Shown piece by piece: positions 40,325 through 49,900 of a stretch of DNA of 64,000 nucleotides. The notes below the pieces were generated by a model. The model saw nothing but the letters and a program-made list of their open reading frames with translations. It was not told the origin of the DNA and did not search any database. The position numbers and the translations under genes are program-made. How positions within the stretch are numbered: position 1 is the first letter of the stretch; each line of letters opens with the position of its first letter. The stretch lies in the NCBI RefSeq assembly GCF_900116625.1, contig NZ_FPBE01000008.1, forward strand, positions 1 through 64,000. The letters run 5' to 3'. The stretch is from Idiomarina abyssalis (lineage in GTDB: Bacteria > Pseudomonadota > Gammaproteobacteria > Enterobacterales > Alteromonadaceae).

Positions 40325-41568
40325 TGTTGTACTCCTAAAAACGGCTGTCCGGTCATGCGCTCTAATTCGATGATGTCGCTGTAAATCGCATGTTGACGGG
40401 AGATTTTTTCATACTCGAGTTTTGCTAACTCTGTTTGCGCGTCTAACACTTGCAACAAAGAGTGCGTTCCGCGTGCGTAACCCTGTTGAGTTTGTGCGAG
40501 TAACTGTTCAGATAGCGGCATCAGTCGCTGGTTTATCTTTTGCAGATAACTTTGGTGAGTTTGCAAACTGTGCACTAGCGATAAAGCCAGTGATTTTAGT
40601 TGCTGCCGAACCTGTTTTTGCTGCGCCAGGATAGACTGATGCAGTAATCGGCTTTGTTTTATGCGACCGACGTTAGGGTCAGTGAACTGCAATGGCATCG
40701 ATGCCTGGACGATTAAACCTACATCATCGAACTCATTATTGTAGCGAGCCCCGACACCAACGGTAATATCCGACTTTGAGTCCGCTGCTAACGCTCTGGC
40801 TTGCGCTTGTAGAAGTTGCTCAGAGTCCAGTAAACGCAAATACTCCGGCGCCCGATTAACAGCCGATAACACGTTGGCTTTTTCCGGGAGGCTTAGCGGA
40901 AAAGTAAAGTCTCCAGAGACGCGCGTAAAATTGAGCTCGCCTGCCCACATTGAAGCCAGTTCAGCTTGTTGCTTTTTCAGTTTACCGTTCAACTCGTCAG
41001 AGAAAGCGTATTGGCGCTCTAACTGTAATTTAATGCGAATAACCTCGGATTTAGGCACCGCGCCAGCTTCTACACGCTCCTGCGCCACTTTTATCAGTCG
41101 CTCAGTTCGCTGAATTTGACGCTCGCTGGTATGCGCGACTTGCTGAAGTTTTAAAATGTCATAGAAACGCTGTGTGGTTTCTGCCAAAACCTCAATTTGA
41201 CGATACTCAAACTCTGCTCGCTGAGCTTTCTCTTTTTCGGTTGCAGCTTTAACTCGTAACTGCCGTTTGTCCCCTAACTCTATGAGCTGAGAAAAGGATA
41301 CGGTCAATTGTGAGTTACTGATACCTTCTAGCCGTCCTGAGCCGGCAAAGTTTTCTATTTCCGCAGATACCCTTGGGTTCGCTGAAAACTCAGCCTGCTC
41401 TATCAGTGCTCCTGCAGCTCGTATTTTATAATCATACTCCAGTAACTCAGGGTTATTCTTGATCGTTTTTTGTAACGCTTCTTTCAGCTTTAAATCTGTC
41501 GTCGCAGCCGTCGCCACAGGCACTAGCGCACCTAAGCAAAAGGCTGCCACGAAGTATAAATACTTCAT
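40321..41568 (-). CDS. czcC: CzcC-like outer membrane efflux channel
   Basis: The 415-residue product is a TolC-superfamily outer-membrane factor: a signal peptide (~1-21, ending ATA), two repeats of long helices separated by beta-strand segments, and many Gln/Ala/Leu residues in coiled-coil order. It would form the channel of the CzcCBA pump encoded downstream. It lies 47 bp after the small secreted protein gene and overlaps czcB. Confidence 0.88.
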   Translation of the reverse strand: MKYLYFVAAFCLGALVPVATAATTDLKLKEALQKTIKNNPELLEYDYKIRAAGALIEQAEFSANPRVSAEIENFAGSGRLEGISNSQLTVSFSQLIELGDKRQLRVKAATEKEKAQRAEFEYRQIEVLAETTQRFYDILKLQQVAHTSERQIQRTERLIKVAQERVEAGAVPKSEVIRIKLQLERQYAFSDELNGKLKKQQAELASMWAGELNFTRVSGDFTFPLSLPEKANVLSAVNRAPEYLRLLDSEQLLQAQARALAADSKSDITVGVGARYNNEFDDVGLIVQASMPLQFTDPNVGRIKQSRLLHQSILAQQKQVRQQLKSLALSLVHSLQTHQSYLQKINQRLMPLSEQLLAQTQQGYARGTHSLLQVLDAQTELAKLEYEKISRQHAIYSDIIELERMTGQPFLGVQQ

Positions 41569-41615
41569 GTTGCTTCTCCATTAACTTATAGGTTTTAAAA
41601 AGTCTAAGTTAACGG

Positions 41616-41939
41616 TTACGCGTTTGGTGGAGGTACAGGGGGTTGGTGAGTCAGGCTTTGGTCAAAACCTACCGAGTTTGAGTTGGGTGCCAAAATAACA
41701 GGCACGGCTGAAATTAAGAGGTTATAACCAGTAATGCAACTAATATGAGGTTGTGTTTGTTGTTTACTATCATATATTGATTTATTTAAGTCTTGATTTT
41801 CACGCTCAATTTCTAAGACTAAGTCATACGCAACTCCTGCACTCTTTATTGAAGACTGACTGAAAGTACCAGCCACAGGAGCACAGGCAAAAGAGCTATG
41901 AATGAGCACAGTCAGTATTAAAAACCAAGATATTTTCAT
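41616..41939 (-). CDS. Small secreted CzcI-position protein
   Basis: The 107-residue product has a clear signal peptide (~1-18, ending SFA), two Cys after the cleavage site region (ACAP and SCITG) and a Pro-rich C-terminus (QPPVPPPNA). No known domain is recognised. It occupies the position of czcI directly upstream of czcC, as does a second, His/Cys-rich small protein before the other czc operon. The last residues, with a PP-rich end, resemble that second protein weakly. A role in metal sensing or pump regulation is inferred only from position. Confidence 0.5.
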   Translation of the reverse strand: MKISWFLILTVLIHSSFACAPVAGTFSQSSIKSAGVAYDLVLEIERENQDLNKSIYDSKQQTQPHISCITGYNLLISAVPVILAPNSNSVGFDQSLTHQPPVPPPNA

Positions 41940-42014
41940 TCAATTACCCCACTCAAGATAAATTCCTAATCCATCCAAAATAAGCTCGGCCATATTAATT
42001 ATTATACTTACTAT

Positions 42015-42518
42015 TTACTTAGAACCCGGTAGATTCGGTATCATTGAGACCTGCAAGTTGCTTAACAGTAATAGGATAACTCCTAGGGTAATTGCAATAT
42101 CGGCAATATTAAAAACTGGCAATTGCCACGTTTGCCAACCTAGATGAAGGGAGTCGACAACATAGCCACGAAACAGTCGGTCAATGAGGTTCCCAACCGC
42201 CCCCCCAAGAATCAGCCCGTAGCTAATGCCATCCCGTTTACTTACTTTATTAAAGATCAACCTCGTTAAAGCCACAGACATTAGCAGAGCAACCCCAATA
42301 AAAAAATAGCGCTGCCAACCTCCACCATTTGAAAGCAGGCCAAATGCCGCACCAGTGTTCCAAGTGTGTACCCAATTGAAAAAAGGGGTCAATGAAATCG
42401 AATCACCGTAAGCTATTGATTGCTGCGTCTGCCACTTGATCACTTGGTCAAGGACTACAGTTAAACCAGAAATTAACAGAGAAATATAGGGCGAAAATCC
42501 TTTATCAACGCAGGACAT
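42015..42518 (-). CDS. lspA: Lipoprotein signal peptidase, accessory copy
   Basis: LspA cleaves lipoprotein signal peptides after lipidation. The 167-residue product has four membrane helices and the catalytic motifs GGAVGNLIDR (Asp113) and VFNIADIAITLG (Asp140). It is placed directly after a metal transporter gene (stop and start codons abut: TGA-ATG), not in the ileS-lspA context of the housekeeping copy. LspA copies linked to lead/cadmium transporters are known from pbr/cad loci; its target there is not clear. Base composition is visibly AT-richer than in the flagellar region. Confidence 0.88.
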   Translation of the reverse strand: MSCVDKGFSPYISLLISGLTVVLDQVIKWQTQQSIAYGDSISLTPFFNWVHTWNTGAAFGLLSNGGGWQRYFFIGVALLMSVALTRLIFNKVSKRDGISYGLILGGAVGNLIDRLFRGYVVDSLHLGWQTWQLPVFNIADIAITLGVILLLLSNLQVSMIPNLPGSK

Positions 42519-43397
42519 TCAGTTCCCCTTCAGTGCAAAAATGCGTCTTGACCCGTTAAGCACGATTAAACCTGCTATGCTACCTATAATAAGATCTGGG
42601 TAATTCGACCCGGTCAACGCAACGAGGATGCCAGCGATGATTACGCCAAGGTTAATCACTACATCATTAGCTGAAAAAATCCAACTTGCTTTCATATGCG
42701 CACCACCTCCTCTATGTTTGGAGATAAGTAGAAGACAGATGGTATTGCCAATCAACGCGACAAATGCAATCCCCATCATAGCAAGTGACTCAGGTTCACT
42801 CCCGAATACGAAGCGTCTCACAACTTCTGCAAGTACACCCAGAGCCAAAACCAGTTGTAGTACGCCAGCTAGGTGCGCAGCACGTATTTGCATATTAACA
42901 CTACGCGCTACGGCATAAAGAGAAAGCCCGTAAACTGCCGCATCGGCAAAATTATCTAAAGATTCCCCAATCAAACCAGCAGACTGCCAAAGCAGTCCGG
43001 CAGTCATTTCCACCAAGAACAGAACAGTATTGATGGTGAGCAACCAACACAAGGTGCGGGACTCCTGCTTATCCGAACTTGCCGAAAACTCCTCAGCTTT
43101 GATTGCCTCGGAGTCCGCAGCAGTGTCTCTTTCAAGCGAGGCACCCAAACCTAGAGTCTCTAATTTAGAAGTAATAAAGGCTGTCTCACCATCATGTAAT
43201 ACCTTCAGCCGACGGTTTGACAAGTCGAAGGATAATGAATGAATTTCCTCAAACCCATTCAGTGCCAAGCGAATCATTCGTTCTTCTGATGGGCAATCCA
43301 TTTTTGCTACAGAGTAAACGATGAGCCGTTTACCTGACTCTTCGTAGGCATTTTTTGAGTCGCCATTTGTTCGAACCGTATCAAAGGAACTAGCCAT
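42519..43397 (-). CDS. CDF-type cation efflux protein fused to an N-terminal HMA-like domain
   Basis: The 292-residue product has an HMA-like ferredoxin-fold domain at ~25-90, in which the usual CxxC is replaced by CPSEE (Cys35 in AKMDCPSEER), and then a cation diffusion facilitator domain with about six membrane segments. CDF metal-site residues are visible in GESLDNFADAAVYG and SANDVVINLG. It probably exports cadmium, lead or zinc. It is divergent from a CadR/PbrR regulator gene, with a MerR-type promoter between, and is co-transcribed with lspA. Confidence 0.83.
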   Translation of the reverse strand: MASSFDTVRTNGDSKNAYEESGKRLIVYSVAKMDCPSEERMIRLALNGFEEIHSLSFDLSNRRLKVLHDGETAFITSKLETLGLGASLERDTAADSEAIKAEEFSASSDKQESRTLCWLLTINTVLFLVEMTAGLLWQSAGLIGESLDNFADAAVYGLSLYAVARSVNMQIRAAHLAGVLQLVLALGVLAEVVRRFVFGSEPESLAMMGIAFVALIGNTICLLLISKHRGGGAHMKASWIFSANDVVINLGVIIAGILVALTGSNYPDLIIGSIAGLIVLNGSRRIFALKGN

Positions 43398-43429
43398 CGT
43401 ATTACTTACCTTAAATATATAGTTTCACA

Positions 43430-43460
43430 ATTAAAAACTATAAAGTTACTATAAGGTCAA
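43430..43460 (-). promoter_or_regulatory. MerR-type promoter/operator with 19-bp spacer
   Basis: On the minus strand a -35 TTGACC (43455-43460) and a -10 TTTAAT (43430-43435) are 19 bp apart, too long for normal use and typical of promoters that MerR-family activators untwist. The spacer holds an imperfect dyad CTTATAG...CTTTATAG. It points towards the transporter-lspA operon, and the regulator gene starts 31 bp away on the other strand. Confidence 0.75.
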
Positions 43461-43491
43461 GAAATTACTTAACTAGATAGGAAATTTTCTT

Positions 43492-43911
43492 ATGCGTATT
43501 GGTCAACTAGCAGACTTATTAGGAATTCAAACCCAGACAATAAGGTTCTATGAAAAAAAGGGTTTGTTACCTTTACCAGCTCGTAGTTATAACGGATATC
43601 GAGTATACACTGAAAAACATTACAAAAGACTTAAGTTTGTATGTAGCTGCAGAGCTATAGGCCTTTCATTATCTGAAACCCGCAGATTACAAGATTATCA
43701 AGACAATCCACATCAACCTTGCTCAGCCGTTAATACCCTGATTGATGAACACATAATGCACATACGCTCTCAAATTACTTCTTTGCAAGATCTTGAGAAG
43801 CAACTCACTTCAATTAGAACAAGTTGTACTGGCCAAAGCAAAGTTATTGCGTGTACAATTCTTAATAAAATTGATGAAATAGAATCTGTTAGTTGTAACC
43901 GAGACGTCTAA
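43492..43911 (+). CDS. cadR: MerR-family Cd(II)/Pb(II)-responsive regulator (CadR/PbrR type)
   Basis: The 139-residue product has an N-terminal MerR helix-turn-helix (IGQLADLLGIQTQTIRFYEKKGLLP), a dimerisation helix and metal-binding Cys77, Cys112 and Cys121; the first two correspond in position to the cadmium ligands of CadR. More Cys residues at 51, 53 and 135 are present. It would sense cadmium or lead and activate the divergent transporter-lspA operon. ATG at 43492. Confidence 0.85.
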   Translation: MRIGQLADLLGIQTQTIRFYEKKGLLPLPARSYNGYRVYTEKHYKRLKFVCSCRAIGLSLSETRRLQDYQDNPHQPCSAVNTLIDEHIMHIRSQITSLQDLEKQLTSIRTSCTGQSKVIACTILNKIDEIESVSCNRDV

Positions 43912-44076
43912 ATTTCCGGAGGTTACACAACGTACTTACACAATTTTTTAAGGTTGTCCAGCGGAGCTTCGTTAGGCTACTGAGTGTCTAGTGAACTAGT
44001 GGCGATTCAGAATGCACTAGTTGAGAACTATTTTTAATTAATGTACCGTTAAGCTGCTTATTTAGAACTGTAGGTA

Positions 44077-44421
44077 ATGATGCTTAGACTCGGATTTTTA
44101 ATACTGGTGCTTGTTGCTGTTCTGACTCAAATCAGTCAGGCGGTTGCTGATGTGCATCAATCTCACCAGTCCTCTTCTGAGCAACACCTCAACTTTGAGC
44201 ATGACGAATCCCACATCGATAAGCGCAATCTCCCTAAAAGTGGCGAAATCAGCTTTGACTGCCATCATTGCTGTCACTGCCATGGTTCATTTCATTTATA
44301 TGCCATGAAGGCTGAAAAAACTCTCGCGTTACCACGAATGGGCACAATACGTCTTGGGTATACTGAGTTTTACACTAACCTTCTATCATCGCCGCTGTTC
44401 CGGCCTCCTATCTCCTCATAA
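44077..44421 (+). CDS. CzcI-like small periplasmic His/Cys-rich protein
   Basis: The 114-residue product has a signal peptide (~1-24, ending AVA) and a mature part rich in His, Ser and Glu (DVHQSHQSSSEQHLNFEHDESH), followed by a compact FDCHHCCHCHG cluster with four Cys and four His that can bind metal. It lies immediately upstream of czcC, and with czcCBAD downstream gives the order I-C-B-A-D known from Cupriavidus czc. CzcI there is a small periplasmic protein of regulatory role; that role is transferred here by analogy. The start is the first ATG of ATGATG. Confidence 0.6.
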   Translation: MMLRLGFLILVLVAVLTQISQAVADVHQSHQSSSEQHLNFEHDESHIDKRNLPKSGEISFDCHHCCHCHGSFHLYAMKAEKTLALPRMGTIRLGYTEFYTNLLSSPLFRPPISS

Positions 44422-44494
44422 CTGCCTAATAAGCTGCTTTAGCAGCGCAAGAAAATCATTATTTTACGCAGTAATATGACTGAGGAGTCTATCT

Positions 44495-45745
44495 ATGGGT
44501 CCGTTTTCGACACATAGCAAACGCTTGTTTATTGCCGTTAGTCTGGCAATAAGTTCAAGCTACGCCAATGCACAACAGTTGCCCGATCAATGGCAAAAAA
44601 CTGTGCAGCAACACCCCAGTGTTGAAGCCGCTCAACAGCAGGCTGAAGCGCTGATCCAACAGGGCAAACAATTAAATCAGCCTTTGTACAACCCTAGCTT
44701 ATCGTCACGCTTAGAGCGCGAGGGTGACATCAATAATTACGCTGTTGGTCTAAGCCAGACGCTGGACTGGAGCACTCGCAATGAAGCAAGGGCCAGTCAG
44801 AGTGACGCCATGACGGCTATGGCAGTGAGTATTTATCGCCAGTCGGCGACATCGCATGCTAAAACTTTGTTGAATGCCTATGTGCAATGGCTGGACGCAA
44901 AACAGCGTTACGCACTGGCTGAGCAGCAAGAGAAAATCGTTAAACAGGCGATAAGCCTGGTTGCCGAACGACGTAAAGCCGGTGACTTAGGTGCCGTCGA
45001 CGAACAACTGACGGTACTCGCGCTAAGTCGGCAACTGCAACAAACGGCAGCGGCTTATCAACAACTGCAATCCGCTGAAGCAGAGTTAAACGCTCTGCTA
45101 ACCACGATTGACGTCGCTCAACTCTCCGTGAATGAGGAGCTATTTAACGTTGAACCTGCGTTAACGGCTCGCTGGCAACAACATCCGGCGTTAAAAGCTG
45201 CTTACCTGCAATGGCAATTAAAGCGCGCCGATGTCGACTGGAAACGCTCGTTAACCACCGCCAACCCAACCGTAGGCGTCGAAGCGGGCGAGAACGATAA
45301 CGAAACAGTAGTTGGCTTATCATTCAGCATTCCACTACAGATTCGCAATAACTACAGCGATGCAGTACGCGCAGCCAATAGCGAAGCTGTTGCTGAAGAA
45401 AAACGTTTGATTGCACTACGCCAACAATGGCAAGCAGCACTGAAATCGTCCCTTAACAACTACCGCTTTGTGAAAAAACAGTGGCAAAGCTGGCAAAAAG
45501 ACTTTCAATCTCGGCAGGATGAGTCGATGCAGGTGATTGAACAGTCCTGGCTCGCCGGTGACCTATCCACCACAGACTACCTCACCGCTGTGCAACAGCA
45601 GCTCGATAGCCAATTTGCAGGGATAGCGCTGCAAACACAATATCGGTTGGCCGCCATTGAATGGTTGTACCGTTCGGGCGAACTCAGTAAAGCGCTGACG
45701 TTATCGCCGTTAAGCCAGCCAACAAACGCAGAGATTGGAGAGTAA
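44495..45745 (+). CDS. czcC: CzcC-like outer membrane channel, second operon
   Basis: The 416-residue product is a TolC-type outer-membrane factor with a signal peptide (~1-27, ending ANA) and a Gln/Ala/Leu-rich helical body. It shares only fold-level similarity with the first CzcC in the window, so the two operons are not recent duplicates. Followed by czcB after 3 bp. Preceded by the CzcI-like gene with a 73-bp gap. Confidence 0.87.
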   Translation: MGPFSTHSKRLFIAVSLAISSSYANAQQLPDQWQKTVQQHPSVEAAQQQAEALIQQGKQLNQPLYNPSLSSRLEREGDINNYAVGLSQTLDWSTRNEARASQSDAMTAMAVSIYRQSATSHAKTLLNAYVQWLDAKQRYALAEQQEKIVKQAISLVAERRKAGDLGAVDEQLTVLALSRQLQQTAAAYQQLQSAEAELNALLTTIDVAQLSVNEELFNVEPALTARWQQHPALKAAYLQWQLKRADVDWKRSLTTANPTVGVEAGENDNETVVGLSFSIPLQIRNNYSDAVRAANSEAVAEEKRLIALRQQWQAALKSSLNNYRFVKKQWQSWQKDFQSRQDESMQVIEQSWLAGDLSTTDYLTAVQQQLDSQFAGIALQTQYRLAAIEWLYRSGELSKALTLSPLSQPTNAEIGE

Positions 45746-45748
45746 ACG

Positions 45749-46894
45749 ATGTCAGTAAAACCTTTATACGCAGCAATAGCACTTGCGCTGAGCTTTTCGG
45801 TTATGGCGCAGGATGAACACGGACACGACGAAAAAGAAGATACCCACAAGGAAAAAGGCAAACACGAGCAAGGTGAACATAAGGAAAGTGCAGGCGTGGA
45901 GCTATCCAGCAAGCAGCTGTCCATGGCGTATATCACCACGCGAACCTTGCAAACTCAAGTTATTGAATACCCGGTTTATGCTCCGGGCGAGGTGGTTGCT
46001 AACGACTTTAACAGCTACATCGTGAGTCCGCGCATCGATTCGACCGTGCTCAAACGTTTTGTCAGTATTGGCGACCACGTCGAAAAAGGTGAGCCGCTGG
46101 CAACCCTCTTCAGCGCGACCATGGCGGAGGCGCAAAGTCAGTATTTGGTCACACTTAACGAGTGGCAACGCGTGCAGTCACTCGGCGAGTCAACGGTGGG
46201 TGAAAAACGCTTTGTCGAAGCGAAAAACGCCTTTACCTCAGCGCAAGCGCAACTCAAAGCATTTGGTATGTCAGCCAGCGACATTAAGCGTTTAAGTAAA
46301 GCTAACTACCCTATCGGCGAATACCAACTGACCTCAGAAATTGGCGGGATTGTGGTTAGCGATAACTTCAAGCAAGGCCAGCAAGTTAATGCCGGTAATC
46401 ACTTGGTTGAAGTGCTGCAAGAAGAAACCTTGTGGGTTAATGCTCGTCTACCAGGCTCAGCTGACCTTAGTGTGCAGTTTGGTGATCCTGTTACAGTGAG
46501 TGTCGACAATCAGCGCTTTGCGGCAAAAGTCATTCAGGAAGGCCACACAATAGACCATAAAACCCGCACCCGAACGGTACGACTTGCGGTAAATAACGAA
46601 AAGGACCAATTACACCCTGGTTTATTTGCGGATGTTTATTTCTCAGTCAAGTCGGATGGACCGGTGCTTGCAGTTAAGGACTCAGCCTTAATGCGGGCCC
46701 CTGATGGTGACTGGCAGATATTCATTGAGCACGAACCCGGAAAGTTTGAACCGAAGAAAGTCGAATTGGTTGATGAAAAGGGTCCGTGGAAAGTTATTCG
46801 AGGCGTTAAGGAAGGCACAAAATACGTAGACAACGGCGCGTTTTTCGTTCGCTCACAAATCGCTAAAGGCGGTTTTGACCCACATAACCACTAA
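45749..46894 (+). CDS. czcB: CzcB-like periplasmic adaptor, second operon
   Basis: The 381-residue product has a signal peptide (~1-20), a strongly His/Glu/Lys-rich segment after it (HGHDEKEDTHKEKGKHEQGE), then lipoyl, helical-hairpin, beta-barrel and membrane-proximal domains. The His-rich stretch is a likely metal-binding region of periplasmic adaptors of the Czc type. It lies between czcC (3 bp) and czcA (11 bp). Confidence 0.88.
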   Translation: MSVKPLYAAIALALSFSVMAQDEHGHDEKEDTHKEKGKHEQGEHKESAGVELSSKQLSMAYITTRTLQTQVIEYPVYAPGEVVANDFNSYIVSPRIDSTVLKRFVSIGDHVEKGEPLATLFSATMAEAQSQYLVTLNEWQRVQSLGESTVGEKRFVEAKNAFTSAQAQLKAFGMSASDIKRLSKANYPIGEYQLTSEIGGIVVSDNFKQGQQVNAGNHLVEVLQEETLWVNARLPGSADLSVQFGDPVTVSVDNQRFAAKVIQEGHTIDHKTRTRTVRLAVNNEKDQLHPGLFADVYFSVKSDGPVLAVKDSALMRAPDGDWQIFIEHEPGKFEPKKVELVDEKGPWKVIRGVKEGTKYVDNGAFFVRSQIAKGGFDPHNH

Positions 46895-46905
46895 CAGGAG
46901 GTTGT

Positions 46906-49900
46906 ATGTTTCAGCGCATTATTCAGTTTGCTGTCGCCAATCGCCTGTTATTGGTATTGGCTTTATTCAGCATCAGCATTGCGTCATTTTTTATTATTCC
47001 CAAACTTAATCTGGATGCCTTTCCCGATGTTACCAACGTTCAGGTAACGGTAAATACGGAAGCACCCGGATTAGCGGCGACTGAAGTCGAGCAGCTGATT
47101 ACCTATCCGATAGAGTCGGTGATGTATGCCCTGCCCGACGTCAAAGAAGTTCGGTCAATCTCAAAAACAGGTTTATCGGGCATTACTGTGGTATTTGACG
47201 AGAGTGTCGATATCTATTTTGCCCGGCAACTGGTGTTTGAACGACTACAGGCAGCAAAGGAGTTGATACCCGAAGGCGTAGGTACGCCCGAAATGGGCCC
47301 TAACTCTTCCGGCCTCGGCCAGGTTTATCAGTATCTGCTACTTGCCGAACCGGGCTCCGGTGTCAGCAGTATGGAGCTACGCAGTCTTAACGACTATGTG
47401 GTTAAACTGCTACTGATGCCCGTTGAGGGAATTACCGAAGTCTTGTCCTTTGGTGGTGAAGTTAAGCAATATCAGGTTAACCTCAATCCCGCCAAGCTGT
47501 TGTCTTACGACCTTACCCAGCAGGACGTCATGGGCGCGGTCAACAAGAATAACGGTAACGTTGGTGGTTGGTATATGCCCCGCGGTCAGGAGCAGTTGGT
47601 TATTCGCGGCACCGGCTGGTTGGATAGTGGTAAAAAAGGCCTGCAACAAATACGACAAATACCGCTCAAAACCGTTGACGGCGTTTCCGTAACACTGGGC
47701 CAGGTTGCCGACGTCGAAGTCGGCAGTGAAATTCGCCAGGGGGCGGTCTCAATGTCGCGTAAAGTCGACGGCGAGGTCAACCAGCTGGGCGAAGTGGTGT
47801 CGGGTATTGTGCTCAAACGCATGGGCTCGAATACCAAAGCCACTATCGACGGTATTAAAAAGCGCATTCCGCTTATTCAGCAAGCATTACCCGAGGGTGT
47901 CACCTTTGAGCCGTATTATGATCAGGCCGATTTAATACAAAAAGCCGTATCTACGGTCGCGTATTCACTGCTCATTGCCTTTGTCTTTATTATCGCAGTA
48001 TTAGCACTGTTTTTGCTCAACATACGCGCTACTTTTTTAGTGTTACTGTCCATTCCCGTTTCTATCGCCATTGCCCTGATGGTAATGTCCGCGATGGGCA
48101 TGTCAGCTAACCTGATGTCGCTGGGCGGGATTGCTGTTGCCATTGGTATGCTGGTCGACGGCTCCGTGGTGATGGTTGAAAACATCTTTAAGCACTTAAG
48201 TCGTCCGGATAGTGAACACCATGACGACGCCGAGCAACGCACAGAGCACCGCGACCCAGATCCTCAGGCAGCCAAACTCGATAGCCATGGTATCAAGCTG
48301 CGAGTTAAGGAAGCGGCTAACGAAGTGGCACGACCGGTATTCTTTGCCGCCATGATTATCTTGGTGGTCTTTATGCCACTGTTTAGTTTTCAGGGTGTTG
48401 AAGCTAAATTATTTGAGCCCATGGCGATCAGTATTATGTTGGCCATTATCTCCGCGGTTTTTGTGGCCATTATGGTTGTACCGGCATTAGCCAGTTACTT
48501 TTTCAGTCGGGGTATTAAACCTCGTGAGAATAAGCTGCTTAAGCCATTAGATAATGGTTATAAAAGACTATTATCGGTGGCGTTACGCAGTAAAAAGGCT
48601 GTTATTACCCTGGCCGGTGTGTTGTTTGTCGGCGCTTTGGTGTTAGTGCCTCGTCTCGGCACAGAGTTCGCGCCCGAACTGGAAGAAGGCACGATTAATA
48701 TTCGCGTGACATTAGCCCCCTCCTCTAACCTTGAAACGGCCTTAGAGGTGGCACCTAAGCTTGAAAAAATCCTGATGTCGTTCCCGGAAACCACCTACGC
48801 ACTCAGCCGCATTGGACGAGCAGAAGTGGGTGGCGACCCCGAGCCTATCAGCAACATCGAGATATACGTGGGTCTTAAGCCGCAGTCTGAATGGACAACA
48901 GCATCCGATCGCTACGCCTTACAAGAAAAAATGGAGGCAAAACTCGATGCTCACCCAGGCTTGTTGTTTAATTTTTCACAACCTATCGCAACACGGGTTG
49001 ATGAACTGCTCTCAGGTGTGAAATCGCAGCTAGCCATCAAACTATTTGGACCCGAGCTTGACGTGTTGGCCCGTAAAGGCCAGGAAATAGAAAGTGCTGT
49101 CAAGCAAGTTGACGGGGCGGTTGCTGTAGCGATGGAGCAAATAAAAGGTGAAGCACAACTGGTGGTTTCTCCGAAACGTCAACAACTTTCACGCTACGGC
49201 TTAAATGTCTCCGATGTACTTAGCGTTGTCGACAATGGCTTGGGTGGCGCTTCGGCAGGCCAGATCATTCGCGGTAATGAGCGCTATGATATTTACGTAC
49301 GGCTAGCCAAGCAATTCCGCGATACGCCGGAGTCTATTCGCTCGTTACGCTTGTTAACTCCCTCGGGGGCCTGGGTAACCTTAGGCGAAGTCGCCAACGT
49401 TGCAATTGAATCAGGACCACCGCAAATACGTCGTGATGATGTACAGCGTCGCGTTGTGATTCAATCGAACGTTCAGGGTCGTGACATGGGCAGCGTGGTT
49501 GCCGATATTCGGAAGGCGATTGACGAGAAGGTGGATTTACCAACCGGTTACTCAGTCGACATTGGTGGCCAGTTCGAAAGTCAACAACGAGCACAGGAGC
49601 GCTTGTCCATTGTCGTTCCCATATCGCTGGCACTCATCGCCCTGCTGCTTTATTTTGCTTTCGGCACCATGGGTCAAGCCATGTTGATTTTGGTGAATGT
49701 ACCATTGGCAGTCATCGGCGGTATTGTGGCTCTCTATGTGTCAGGACAGTACTTATCGGTGCCCAGCGCCGTGGGTTTCATCACGCTGTTTGGTGTGGCG
49801 GTACTAAACGGTGTAGTTCTGGTCGAAAGTATTAACCAGAGAATAACCGATGGGCATGCGGTTAATGATGCCGTGTTTGATGGCGCATGGTCTCGACTAC

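Noticed and set aside
43965-44025. Repeated ACTAG motifs upstream of the czcI-like gene
   Set aside because: Short and irregular copies (CTAGTGAACTAG, ACTAGT) could be an operator, but spacing gives no convincing dyad for a named regulator.
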